Source: Amycolatopsis orientalis DSM 40040 = KCTC 9412 (GTDB lineage: Bacteria > Actinomycetota > Actinomycetes > Mycobacteriales > Pseudonocardiaceae). Taken from it: DNA of 64,000 bases. The translations under genes were made by a program, and so were the position numbers. The stretch covers positions 1 to 64,000 of the forward strand of contig NZ_ASJB01000065.1 of NCBI RefSeq assembly GCF_000478275.1, in the 5' to 3' direction. Under the pieces are notes generated by a model, which worked only from the letters and a program-made list of their open reading frames with translations, did no database searches and was not told where the DNA came from. Shown here piece after piece: positions 35,562 to 43,443 of this stretch; position 1 is the first letter of the stretch; each line of letters begins with the position of its first letter.

Positions 35562-36479
35562 ATGACGTTCGGCGAGGTCAAGGTCATCCCGGTCAACGGG
35601 CACGGTCCCGAGGACGTCCTGGTCGACGATCAGGGGCGGATCTACACCGGTGTCGACGACGGGCGCGTGCTCCGCGTGGCACCGGACGGTTCGCGGATCG
35701 ACGTCCTCGGCGACACCGGCGGGCGTCCGCTCGGCCTGGAGTTCTTCGGCGACGACCTCCTGATCTGCGACGCGAAGGCCGGACTGCTCACGATGCCGCT
35801 CGCCGGTGGTCCCGTGACCACGTTGGCGACTTCTGCGGTGGGGCTCGATTTCGTGTTCTGCAACAACGCCGCCGTGGCTTCCGACGGTTCGGTGTACTTC
35901 ACCGATTCGTCGCGGCGGTTCGGCATCGAGAAATGGCGTGACGACCTGATCGAGCAGACCGGCGGCGGCCGTCTGCTGCGGCGGACCCCGGACGGGAAGA
36001 TCGAGCAGCTGGCCGACGGTTTCCAGTTCGCCAACGGCGTCGCGCTGCCACCCGACGAGTCCTATGTGGCCGTCGCGGAGACCGGCGCGTACCGGGTCTC
36101 GCGCGTGTGGCTCACCGGCGCCAAGGCGGGCGAACGCGATGTCCTCGTCGACGATCTGTGGGGCTACCCCGACAACATCTCGACCGGCAGCGATGGGCTG
36201 ATCTGGATCACCATCGCCAGCCCGAAGGTGCCCGCGCTCTCCTTGATACAGAAGCTCCCCGCGCCGCTGCGGGCCGGTGTCCGGGCGTTGCCGACCGCCT
36301 TGCAGCCCGCGCCCGCGCGGGAATGCGGGGTGCGCGGGGTGACCCCGGACGGGAAGCAGGTCCACGAACTGCGCGGGGAGATCGACGGGTTCCATGTGCT
36401 CGTCGGCGTTCGCGAGCGGGCCGGGACGCTGTACTTCGGATCGCTGGAGGACAACGCGATCGCCGTGACCACGGTCTGA
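35562..36479 (+). CDS. SMP-30/strictosidine synthase-like beta-propeller hydrolase
   Basis: A 305-residue six-bladed beta-propeller. Repeated blade motifs are visible (GPEDVLVDDQGRIYTG, AAVASDGSVYFTDSS, FANGVALPPDESYVAVAETG, YPDNISTGSDGLIWIT), with the Glu/Asn/Asp metal positions expected of gluconolactonase-like enzymes. A lactonase or ester hydrolase role is likely. AGGAG lies 11 nt upstream of ATG 35562, and only 31 nt separate it from the phosphatase gene, so it ends a four-gene run. Confidence 0.86.
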   Translation: MTFGEVKVIPVNGHGPEDVLVDDQGRIYTGVDDGRVLRVAPDGSRIDVLGDTGGRPLGLEFFGDDLLICDAKAGLLTMPLAGGPVTTLATSAVGLDFVFCNNAAVASDGSVYFTDSSRRFGIEKWRDDLIEQTGGGRLLRRTPDGKIEQLADGFQFANGVALPPDESYVAVAETGAYRVSRVWLTGAKAGERDVLVDDLWGYPDNISTGSDGLIWITIASPKVPALSLIQKLPAPLRAGVRALPTALQPAPARECGVRGVTPDGKQVHELRGEIDGFHVLVGVRERAGTLYFGSLEDNAIAVTTV

Positions 36480-36497
36480 GGCGGCCGCACGTCGAGC

Positions 36498-36543
36498 CTC
36501 GTGAGTGGTAATGAGGGTTAGAACCGTCATTACCACTCACGAG
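36498..36543. terminator. GAGTGGTAATGACGG palindrome, copy 4
   Basis: A 46-bp palindrome like the other copies but with one mismatch (GAGGG in the left arm where the others have GACGG). It lies between the convergent SMP-30 and VOC genes. Confidence 0.65.
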
Positions 36544-36553
36544 CGTGAAAGGC

Positions 36554-37024
36554 TCAGTCCAGGCAGAATTCGTTGCCCTCGGGGTCGTTCATCACGATGA
36601 AGCCCAGGCTCAGCGGCTGCTCGGGTTCGAAACGCTGGATCCGCTTCGCCCCCAGCGCGACGAGCCTGTCGCACTCGGCTTCCAGTGCCGCCATCCGTTC
36701 GTCGCCCTGGAGCCCGGGGGCGGCACGGATGTCGAGGTGGACGCGGTTCTTGGCGATCTTGTCCTCCGGCACCTGCTGGAAGAAGATCCGCGGCCCCTCC
36801 CCGGCGGGATCTTCCAGCGCCGAGCGGGTGTTGCGCTGATCCTCGGGCACGCCGACGCGTTCGAGGAACTCGGCCCACACGTCCAGCGGGTCGGTGCCTT
36901 CGGGCACCTCCACCCCCGGCGGCCCGGGGTGGACGTACCCCAGGGCGTCCCGCCAGAAGGTCGACAGGGCCTTCGGGTCGAGGGCGTCGAAGGTGACCTG
37001 GATTTCGCGGCTCTTTCGGTTCAT
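36554..37024 (-). CDS. VOC (glyoxalase-like) family protein
   Basis: A 156-residue protein with two beta-alpha-beta-beta-beta halves. Visible are IQVTFDALDPKALSTFWRDALGY at the start, NRVHLDIRA in the middle and IVMNDPEGNEFCL at the C-terminus, which carry the usual His and Glu metal positions. The family includes dioxygenases, isomerases and binding or resistance proteins. The function here is open. It is divergent from a WYL-type regulator and probably controlled by it. Confidence 0.85.
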   Translation of the reverse strand: MNRKSREIQVTFDALDPKALSTFWRDALGYVHPGPPGVEVPEGTDPLDVWAEFLERVGVPEDQRNTRSALEDPAGEGPRIFFQQVPEDKIAKNRVHLDIRAAPGLQGDERMAALEAECDRLVALGAKRIQRFEPEQPLSLGFIVMNDPEGNEFCLD

Positions 37025-37043
37025 GGGACTACTCTGACATGCC

Positions 37044-37066
37044 TAGCGGACAGGATCGGTCCGCTA
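37044..37066. promoter_or_regulatory. TAGCGGAC-N7-GTCCGCTA operator candidate
   Basis: A perfect 8-bp inverted repeat with a 7-bp spacer sits in the 62-bp divergent promoter of the VOC and WYL genes. Its centre-to-centre spacing of 15 bp suits a dimeric helix-turn-helix protein, and the adjacent WYL regulator is the natural candidate. Confidence 0.55.
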
Positions 37067-37086
37067 CCTCTGCGACGGTGGGTGAC

Positions 37087-38034
37087 ATGGAGGACGAGCT
37101 AGGGACGACGGAGCGGGTGCTCACCCTGCTCGGGCTCCTGCAGCAGCGCGCGGTGTGGACCGGGCCCGAACTGGGCGAGCGGCTCGGCGTCACCCCGCGC
37201 ACGATCCGGCGGGACATCGAACGGCTGCGCGCGCTCGGCTTTCCGGTGGCGGCCAGCAACGGTGTCGGTGGCGGCTACCAGCTCGGCCCCGGCCACGACA
37301 TGCCGCCGTTGCTGCTCGACGACGAGGAGGCGATCGCCACCGCCGTCTCCCTGCTCGCCGGCGCCGGCAGCGGGGACGCCGCGCTCCGGGCGCTGACGAA
37401 ACTCGACCGGGTGCTCCCGACCCGGCTGCGGCACGAGGTGAGCGCGCTGTCCGGCTCGGTCGTCTCCTTCGACGGAAGCCGCGCGCCGATCGACCCCGAC
37501 GTCCTCATGACCTTGGCGCGTGCCTGCCGCGACGAGGTCGAAGCGGGCTTCGGCTATCCGTCGTCCTCGGGCCTGACGCAGCGCCGGGTCGAGCCGTATC
37601 GGCTGGTGGCTTCCGGGCGGCGCTGGTACCTGCTCGCCTACGACCTCGATCGCTCCGACTGGCGGACCTTCCGCGTCGACCGGATGACCGGGGTTTCCGC
37701 GCGTACGTGGCGATTCCGCCCGCGGCCGGCTCCCGACGCCGCGGCCTACGTGCAGGAGAACATCGCCAGCCGCGTCTACCGGCACCAAGCGCGATTCCTG
37801 GTACACGCGCCCGCTCCGGTGGTGCGGGCACAGATCCCGGCGTCGGCGGCGGTGGTGCGGGAACGGGGTCCTTCGCGGTGCGAGGTGGTGAGCGGGGCCG
37901 GGGACCTCGACTTCCTGCTGATGCACGTGGTGGTGCTGGGGCACGCGTTCGAGGTGATCGAGCCGGCCGAACTGGGGGAGCGATGCCGGGTACTGGCCGA
38001 ACGGTTACTGGGAGCCGCCCCGGATCGCATTTAG
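37087..38034 (+). CDS. WYL-domain transcriptional regulator (HTH_11 type)
   Basis: A 315-residue regulator of the YafY group. Residues 8-62 are an HTH_11 winged helix (LGERLGVTPRTIRRDIERLRALGFPV), followed by GGGYQLGPG. A WYL domain centres on RWYLLAYDLDRSDWRTFRVDRM (about 180-200), and a C-terminal WCX extension follows. ATG 37087 is chosen; an ATG at 37039 would place coding sequence over the operator-like repeat. Its TAG stop lies inside a palindrome. Confidence 0.88.
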   Translation: MEDELGTTERVLTLLGLLQQRAVWTGPELGERLGVTPRTIRRDIERLRALGFPVAASNGVGGGYQLGPGHDMPPLLLDDEEAIATAVSLLAGAGSGDAALRALTKLDRVLPTRLRHEVSALSGSVVSFDGSRAPIDPDVLMTLARACRDEVEAGFGYPSSSGLTQRRVEPYRLVASGRRWYLLAYDLDRSDWRTFRVDRMTGVSARTWRFRPRPAPDAAAYVQENIASRVYRHQARFLVHAPAPVVRAQIPASAAVVRERGPSRCEVVSGAGDLDFLLMHVVVLGHAFEVIEPAELGERCRVLAERLLGAAPDRI

Positions 38035-38047
38035 CCGACTAAACGCG
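38026..38047. terminator. GCGTTTAGC-type palindrome at convergent gene ends
   Basis: CGCATTTAGCCGACTAAACGCG is an imperfect 22-bp copy of the family at 22261. It contains the TAG stop (38032-38034) of the WYL regulator and lies 10 bp from the stop of the convergent enoyl-CoA hydratase gene. Confidence 0.6.
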
Positions 38048-38056
38048 GGAAAGAGT

Positions 38057-38884
38057 TCACCGGCCGGTCCAGCGGGGCGCGCGTCCGGCGCTCCAGGCCG
38101 CATAGAACTCGCCGTGGTCCTTCGCCGTCATCAGCAAAGCCTGCGTGATCGCCTCAAGCTCGATGGAACTCCCGAGGTCCATGTCCAGTTCCCGCGTCAG
38201 CAGCACTTTCGTTGTCCCGTAAGCCAAAGCCGGCCCATCCGCCAGACGCCGGGCCAACGTCGTAGCCTCGGAAGCCAGGTCGGAGTCGGGCACGACCTTC
38301 GAAGCCAGCCCGATCGTCTCGGCCCGCGCGGCGTCGATCTTGTCGCCCAGCATCAGCAACTCCGTCGCGCGACCCAGCCCCACCAGTCGCGGCAGCAGGT
38401 ACGCCGAACCCATGTCGGCACCGGCGAGGCCGACCTTCGTGAACAGGAACGCGAACTTCGCCGACGACGCCAGCAGCCGGAAGTCACTCGCCAGCGCGAT
38501 CACCGAACCCGCGCCCGCCGCGACCCCGTTCACCGCGGCGATCACCGGGATGGGGCATTCGCGCAGCGCCTTCACCACCGCACCGGTCATGCGGGTGAAC
38601 TCCAGCAGTTCCGCGGACTCCATCTTCTGCAGCTCGCCGATGATCTCCTCGACGTCGCCACCGGAGCAGAACCCGCGTCCCCGGCCGGTGACGACCAGCA
38701 CCCGGACGTCGCCGCGGTGCGGCAACTCGGCCAGCAGATCCCGGAGGTCCGCGTAGACGTCGAAGGTGAGCGCGTTCAGCTTTTCGGGACGGTCCAAGGT
38801 GACCGTGGCGACGCCGTCGTCCACAGTGAACTCGAAATGCTCCCAGTTCGCCGTGATCGGCGGCGTGGCGCGGAACGGGCTCAT
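38057..38884 (-). CDS. Enoyl-CoA hydratase/isomerase family protein
   Basis: A 275-residue crotonase-fold protein. The CoA-binding and oxyanion segments are RGFCSGGDVEEI and AAVNGVAAGAGSVIALASDFRL, and the second catalytic position falls in GLAGADMGSAYLLPRLVG, where Asp replaces the usual Glu. Hydration or ring cleavage of an unsaturated acyl-CoA is the family chemistry. Its ATG overlaps the SDR stop (ATGA). It is the last gene of a four-gene overlapping operon with an SDR, an aryl-CoA ligase and a creatininase-family protein. Confidence 0.88.
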   Translation of the reverse strand: MSPFRATPPITANWEHFEFTVDDGVATVTLDRPEKLNALTFDVYADLRDLLAELPHRGDVRVLVVTGRGRGFCSGGDVEEIIGELQKMESAELLEFTRMTGAVVKALRECPIPVIAAVNGVAAGAGSVIALASDFRLLASSAKFAFLFTKVGLAGADMGSAYLLPRLVGLGRATELLMLGDKIDAARAETIGLASKVVPDSDLASEATTLARRLADGPALAYGTTKVLLTRELDMDLGSSIELEAITQALLMTAKDHGEFYAAWSAGRAPRWTGR

Positions 38885-39573
38885 GACTGGATCCCACCTC
38901 CATCGAGGACGAGTGTCTGTCCGTTGATCGCGGCCGCTTCGGGCGCCGCGAAGAAGGCCACCGCGTGGGCGACCTCGTCGGGTTCGAGCAGGCGGCCGAG
39001 TGGCGACGCGGCCGCGAGGGCGGCCTCCGCGTCGGCTTCGTCCCGGCCGGTCCGTTCCCTGATCCGGGCCACGGAGGCGGCTGTCATATCCGTGCGCACG
39101 AAGGCCGGGCAGACGGCGTTCGCGGTGACGCCGGTACCGGTGACCTCGGCGGCGGTGGCCCGCATCAGCCCGACGGCGGCGTGTTTCGACGCGGTGTAGC
39201 CGGCCGTGTAGCGGTAGCCGATATGCGACGCCGTCGAGGCGACCGTGACGATCCGGCCGGTGTCGCGGGACCGCATCCCGGGCAGAACCGCCCGTGTGCA
39301 CAGGAAAGCGCCGGTCGCGTTGACCTCGAACTGGGTACGCCACTGGTCCAGCGACGTCTTCGCCAGCGGGGCGCTCGCCGAGATCCCGGCGTTGTTCACC
39401 AGCACGTCCACCGGCCCCAGTTCGTCGAAGTACCGCGCGACGGCGTCCTCGTCGGTGACGTCGCAGTCGGCCCGGCCGGGGGCGTGCACCCGGTCACCCG
39501 CGGCCCGGAACCGGGCGGCGATGGCCGCGCCGATCCCGCGTGTCCCGCCGGTGACGACGACGATCCTGCTCAC
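38881..39573 (-). CDS. SDR family oxidoreductase (3-hydroxyacyl-CoA dehydrogenase-like)
   Basis: A 230-residue short-chain dehydrogenase. The NAD(P) motif is TGGTRGIG, followed by NNAG, a catalytic Ser in VASTASH and Tyr/Lys in YTASKHA. It resembles ketoreductases and ring-hydroxyacyl-CoA dehydrogenases of aryl-CoA pathways. GTG 39573 overlaps the ligase stop by 4 nt, and its own stop overlaps the next ATG. The context suggests oxidation or reduction of a CoA-bound intermediate in the same pathway. Confidence 0.87.
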   Translation of the reverse strand: MSRIVVVTGGTRGIGAAIAARFRAAGDRVHAPGRADCDVTDEDAVARYFDELGPVDVLVNNAGISASAPLAKTSLDQWRTQFEVNATGAFLCTRAVLPGMRSRDTGRIVTVASTASHIGYRYTAGYTASKHAAVGLMRATAAEVTGTGVTANAVCPAFVRTDMTAASVARIRERTGRDEADAEAALAAASPLGRLLEPDEVAHAVAFFAAPEAAAINGQTLVLDGGGIQS

Positions 39574-41072
39574 TGCGCCTCCACCCGGCGCAGCGCGCGC
39601 CGATCGAGTTTCCCATTGGCGGTGCGGGGGAGTCCGGTCACGAACACCACCTCGCGCGGGTATTTGTGCTTCGCCAGCTGCGCTCGCGCGTGATTCCGGA
39701 GTTCCTCGGCCGTGACGGAAGCGCCCTCGGCCAGTACGACACACGCGCGCGGGACCACCAGGCCGTCGACGGTCACGCCCACCACCGCGCAGTCGACGAC
39801 GGCGGGATGACCGATGAGGCAGTCTTCGATCTCGCTCGGCGCCACGAATACGCCGGACACCTTCAGCAGGTCGTCGGCGCGGCCGTGATGGTGGAAGCAG
39901 CCGTCGGTGTCGCGGCTGAACAGGTCGCCGGTGCGCAGGGTGTCGCCGTGGAACGTCCGGGCGGTCTTCTCCGGGTCGCCGTGGTACTCGCGGGCGATGG
40001 TCGGCCCGGTGACCTCCAGTGTGCCGATCTCCCCGTCCGGCAACGCTTCCCCTGTCTCGTCGAGGATCCGCGCGGTGTAGCCGGGGACCTCGCGGCCGAG
40101 GCTGCCGATCCGCTGGGCGCCGGGGGTGTTGGAGATATAGATGTGGTACGCCTCAGAGGAGCCGATCCCGTCGATCACCGGGACCCCGAACAGGTTGTCC
40201 CACTTGCGATGCAGCTCCGACGGCAGCGCCTCGCCCGCCGATGTCGCGAGGCGCAGCGAACTCATGTCCACACCCGCCGCCGCCGGATCGGCGATCATCG
40301 CGCTCATCATGGTCGGCACGTTGACCAGGATCGTCGGCCGGTAGCGCTCGATCAGGGAGAACAGCAGGCTCGCGGTGCTGCGCTGCGGGAAGACGATCCC
40401 GGACGCGCCCACCCCGAACGGGAACAGCGCGGTCAGATCGCGCGCGTAGCCGAAGAACAGTTTCGGTACGGCCAGCACGCGGTCGTCCTCGCGCAGATCG
40501 AGCACGCCGAGCGCGTACCGCTCGAAGCTCTCCAGCGCGCTCCGCGCCGGATGCACACAGGCCTTGGGCGAACCGGTGCTGCCGGTGGTGAACTTCCAGA
40601 TCGCGACGTCGTCCAGTGTGGTCGGCGCGGCCTCCAGAGCGGGGGAGGCGGACGCGGCCAGCGTGGCGAACGAGTGCTCGCCGGGCTCCAGCACGGCATC
40701 GCCGACCACCAGCAGGTTCCGCGCCCCGGCCTCGCGCAGCGCGGGCAGCGTCGAGGAATCGGCGACGACGACCACGGCCTCGGTGTAGTTCAGGTAGTAC
40801 GCGTAATCCTTGGGCTGCAGGAAGGAATAGACTTCGGCGGTGACGGCGCCGATCTTCTGCGCCGCGTACCAGACGGCGACGAATTCGACGCTGTCGTTCA
40901 ACGCCAGCAGGACCCGCTGTCCACTTCGGACACCGAGATCGCGCAACACGTTGCCCGCCCGGTTCACCAGGGCGGCGAGCTCCCCGTAGGTGACTTCCTC
41001 GTCGCCGCACAGCAACGCGGTCCGCCCGGCGGGGAGGCGGTCGACGAAATGGGTCGCCAGGTTGAAGGTCAT
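39570..41072 (-). CDS. Benzoate-CoA ligase family protein
   Basis: A 500-residue AMP-forming ligase. The P-loop is FTTGSTGSPKACVH. The segments PKLFFGYARDLTALFPFGVGA and IDGIGSSEAYHIYISN, and the C-terminal lysine region in PRTANGKLDRRALR, match the benzoate/2-aminobenzoate-CoA ligase branch. It should activate an aromatic acid to its CoA thioester. Because kynureninase, which releases anthranilate, is encoded across the divergent promoter, anthranilate is the favoured substrate. ATG 41072 overlaps the creatininase-family stop (ATGA). Confidence 0.88.
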   Translation of the reverse strand: MTFNLATHFVDRLPAGRTALLCGDEEVTYGELAALVNRAGNVLRDLGVRSGQRVLLALNDSVEFVAVWYAAQKIGAVTAEVYSFLQPKDYAYYLNYTEAVVVVADSSTLPALREAGARNLLVVGDAVLEPGEHSFATLAASASPALEAAPTTLDDVAIWKFTTGSTGSPKACVHPARSALESFERYALGVLDLREDDRVLAVPKLFFGYARDLTALFPFGVGASGIVFPQRSTASLLFSLIERYRPTILVNVPTMMSAMIADPAAAGVDMSSLRLATSAGEALPSELHRKWDNLFGVPVIDGIGSSEAYHIYISNTPGAQRIGSLGREVPGYTARILDETGEALPDGEIGTLEVTGPTIAREYHGDPEKTARTFHGDTLRTGDLFSRDTDGCFHHHGRADDLLKVSGVFVAPSEIEDCLIGHPAVVDCAVVGVTVDGLVVPRACVVLAEGASVTAEELRNHARAQLAKHKYPREVVFVTGLPRTANGKLDRRALRRVEAQ

Positions 41073-41794
41073 GCCAGCTCCCGGATCGCTTCGACCAGGA
41101 TGTCGGTGAGCACCGAGAAGGTCTCTTCGCCTTCTTCGGCGGTCGCCTGGGCGGGGGTGCCGCAGTAGGCCTCGGTCATCCCGGCCGACGCGAAATCCGT
41201 GACCCCGCCGCGAGCCAGGTCGACGTGGACCGGCGGCAACTCGCGCTGGATCGCGGCGTCGACCAGATCGGGCCGGTCGGCGAGCACGAGCGACGTCTCG
41301 TACCGCCCGGCGTGGCATTCGCCGGAACGGAACTCGTCGGTGAGACGCGAGGCGTACCGGCGGCGGACCAGGTCGACGAAGCCGACGCCCGCGGTCTCCG
41401 CCACCCGGCGCAGCACGGCCAGCTGTGCCGGCTCGAAATGGTTGTTGACCAGCAGGATCCGGGTGAGTCCCTGCTCGATGAGCGCGCCGCAGATCTCGGT
41501 CAGCAGCGCGTGCAGGGTCTCCTCGCCGACGGAGATGCCGCCCGCGAACCCGGCCGCGAACCGCGTCACGCCATAGGGCACCTCGGGCAGGATCAGCACC
41601 CGCACCCCGGGATCACCGGCCAGCCGCGCGGCGGCGCGTTCGCACATCCCCCGCGAGATCAGGGGATCGGTGCCCAGCGGCGCGTGCGGTCCGTGCGGTT
41701 CGACGGCGCCCACCGGCAGCAGCAGCACCGGCACACGCTCGTCGGACGCGAGCGCCGCGACCTGACGCGAGCTCAAATCCGCGAAGTACGTCAC
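41069..41794 (-). CDS. Creatininase-family amidohydrolase
   Basis: A 241-residue metal-dependent amidohydrolase of the creatininase/MftE family. Visible metal and active-site segments are LLPVGAVEPHGPHAPLGTD (Glu, His, Asp), LLVNNHFEP in place of the usual NGHGGN, and CHAGRYETSLVL (Glu). GTG 41794 lies 7 nt downstream of a TAGCTT box (41802-41807 on the minus strand), a leaderless configuration. It heads the aryl-CoA operon and faces the tryptophan dioxygenase operon, where a kynurenine formamidase is otherwise missing. That function is inferred, not shown. No mycofactocin gene is nearby. Confidence 0.84.
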   Translation of the reverse strand: MTYFADLSSRQVAALASDERVPVLLLPVGAVEPHGPHAPLGTDPLISRGMCERAAARLAGDPGVRVLILPEVPYGVTRFAAGFAGGISVGEETLHALLTEICGALIEQGLTRILLVNNHFEPAQLAVLRRVAETAGVGFVDLVRRRYASRLTDEFRSGECHAGRYETSLVLADRPDLVDAAIQRELPPVHVDLARGGVTDFASAGMTEAYCGTPAQATAEEGEETFSVLTDILVEAIRELA

Positions 41795-41805
41795 CCGAAT
41801 CAAGC

Positions 41806-41829
41806 TACACCGCAGCGGCCTGAGGTGTA
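41806..41829. promoter_or_regulatory. TACACC-N12-GGTGTA operator candidate between divergent operons
   Basis: The inverted repeat lies in the 48-bp gap between the creatininase-family and paaX-like genes. Its right arm overlaps TATAGA (41828-41833), 9 nt before the paaX-like ATG, and its left arm touches the TAGCTT box of the opposite operon. One bound PaaX-type dimer could block both promoters. Confidence 0.55.
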
Positions 41830-41842
41830 TAGAGTTGCGCCC

Positions 41843-42664
41843 ATGCCCGCATCGCCCCCGCCCCACGGCGACCCGGCTCCCCAGGAGCTGGTGATGACGC
41901 TGCTCGGCACCTACGTGTCGCCACGCGAGAGCCGCCGTGTCTGGTCCGGCGGCCTGGTCGGCGTGCTGGCCGGACTCGGCTTCTCCGACGGCGCGGCGCG
42001 GATCGCGCTGGCCAGGCTCGCCCGCCGCGACCTGCTCGCCCGGCACAAGGCGGGACGGCTGGTCCACTACTCGCTGACCCGCCGCACGATCGCGCTGCTG
42101 GAGGACGGCGACCGCCGGATCTTCTCCCTCGGCCGCCGCGAACGGGAGGTCGGGCAGTGGACCGTGCTGTGGCAGAGCATTCCGGAAAGCCGCCGTCAGG
42201 CACGGGAACGGCTGGTCCGCCGCCTGCGCTTCCTCGGCTTCGGCCCGGTGCAGGACGGCACCTGGATCGCCCCGCACGACCGCGAGGCCGAGGTGCTCAC
42301 CCTGCTGGCCGAACTCGACGTCTCCGAATACGCCGGGCTGATGCTCGGCACCCCGTCGCCCGCGCTCGACGTCCGGCGCTTCGCCGGCCGGGCCTGGAAC
42401 CTCGACGGCCTCGCCGCGCGTTACGACGCGTTCGTCCGAGATTTCGGCGGATATTCAGGCGATCTGCCTGACGCCGAAGCGTTCCAGGTCCGAACCTGGT
42501 TGACGCACACCTTCCGCGCCTTCCCGTCGCTCGACCCGGAACTCCCGGTCGGGCTGGTACCGGCTCCGCCGAGCCGGGCGGCCGCGGTCGAGCTGTTCCA
42601 TGATCTTTACCAGGCGCTGGCCCCGGCGGCGCAGCGCCACTTCGATGGAGTGACCGAACCATGA
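41843..42664 (+). CDS. PaaX family transcriptional regulator
   Basis: A 273-residue PaaX-type repressor. The N-terminal winged helix spans about residues 10-85 (GLGFSDGAARIALARLARRDLLAR), followed by PaaX middle and C-terminal domains (QWTVLWQSIPESRRQARERLVRRLRFLGFG). E. coli PaaX is released from DNA by phenylacetyl-CoA, an aryl-CoA thioester. Here it heads an operon with tdo and kynureninase and faces an aryl-CoA ligase operon, so sensing of an aryl-CoA such as anthraniloyl-CoA is plausible. Its TGA overlaps the next ATG. Confidence 0.88.
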   Translation: MPASPPPHGDPAPQELVMTLLGTYVSPRESRRVWSGGLVGVLAGLGFSDGAARIALARLARRDLLARHKAGRLVHYSLTRRTIALLEDGDRRIFSLGRREREVGQWTVLWQSIPESRRQARERLVRRLRFLGFGPVQDGTWIAPHDREAEVLTLLAELDVSEYAGLMLGTPSPALDVRRFAGRAWNLDGLAARYDAFVRDFGGYSGDLPDAEAFQVRTWLTHTFRAFPSLDPELPVGLVPAPPSRAAAVELFHDLYQALAPAAQRHFDGVTEP

Positions 42665-43443
42665 ACGAAACACAGGCCGCATTGAGTTACACGTCCTACC
42701 TTTCGCTGGACGAACTGCTGGACGCCCAGCATCCGCGGTCGGACGAGCACGACGAAATGCTCTTCATCGTTATCCACCAAGTGTATGAACTTTGGTTCAA
42801 ACAAGTTCTCCACGAGGCGCTTTACCTGCAGGAGCAACTCGAGGCGGGTAACACCGCTCACGCCGTCCGCACACTGCGCCGGATTCTGACTATCTTCAAG
42901 GTGGTGGTCGCGCAGATCGATGTGCTCGAGACGATGACTCCGAGCCAGTTCACCGGTTTCCGGGCGCGACTCGACGCTTCGAGCGGGTTCCAGTCGGCTC
43001 AGTTCCGCGTACTGGAGGCCGTTCTCGGCCGCCGGGACGAGCGGGTGTTCGCGCATTACCCCGAGGGCGGTGAGCAACGTGCCCAGATCGCGGGCGCGAT
43101 GTCACGGCCGTCGCTCTTCGATTCCTTCACCGCCTACCTGGCGGTGAAGGGATACGACGTCCCGACCGGGCGCGATGTCACCAAGCCACTCGAACCCTCT
43201 CCAGCGCTCCAAGAGGTTCTGTTGCGGGTCTACCGCGACGACACCGGGCCGTCCGTCGTGGCGGAGCACCTGGTCGATCTGGACGAAGGGATGCAGGAGT
43301 GGCGGTATCGGCACGTGAAGATGGTCGAGCGCACCATCGGAGACAAGACCGGGACGGGGGGGTCGTCGGGCGCGCATTACCTGCGTACGACGCTTTTCTC
43401 TCCGATGTTCCCGGACCTTTGGGCGGTGCGGAGCCGGCTGTGA
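42661..43443 (+). CDS. kynA: Tryptophan 2,3-dioxygenase
   Basis: A 260-residue heme dioxygenase that opens the indole ring of L-tryptophan to N-formylkynurenine. Key residues are visible: His39 in FIVIHQVYELWF (active-site base position), Arg101 in FTGFRARL (carboxylate binding) and His218 in RYRHVKMVERTIG (proximal heme ligand), with GTGGSSG after it. Length matches bacterial TDO (about 260-300). It overlaps the regulator stop by 4 nt (ATGA) and the kynureninase start by 4 nt (GTGA), so the three are translationally coupled. Confidence 0.95.
   Translation: MNETQAALSYTSYLSLDELLDAQHPRSDEHDEMLFIVIHQVYELWFKQVLHEALYLQEQLEAGNTAHAVRTLRRILTIFKVVVAQIDVLETMTPSQFTGFRARLDASSGFQSAQFRVLEAVLGRRDERVFAHYPEGGEQRAQIAGAMSRPSLFDSFTAYLAVKGYDVPTGRDVTKPLEPSPALQEVLLRVYRDDTGPSVVAEHLVDLDEGMQEWRYRHVKMVERTIGDKTGTGGSSGAHYLRTTLFSPMFPDLWAVRSRL

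Noticed and set aside
33257..35596. A 779-codon minus-strand frame over four plus-strand genes
   Set aside because: It crosses several well-supported genes with overlapping starts and shows no recognisable domain.
3717..36543. CRISPR-like reading of the repeated palindromes
   Set aside because: The copies are 5-15 kb apart at gene ends, with no regular spacers and no cas genes.
39570..41318. Longer start for the benzoate-CoA ligase
   Set aside because: The extra 82 residues overlap the creatininase-family coding region and are Arg/Gly-rich without similarity; ATG 41072 gives a four-base overlap and the normal N-terminus.
41069..41794. Mycofactocin peptidase MftE
   Set aside because: The family is right, but no mycofactocin precursor, radical SAM or glycosyltransferase gene is nearby, and the NGHGGN motif is altered.
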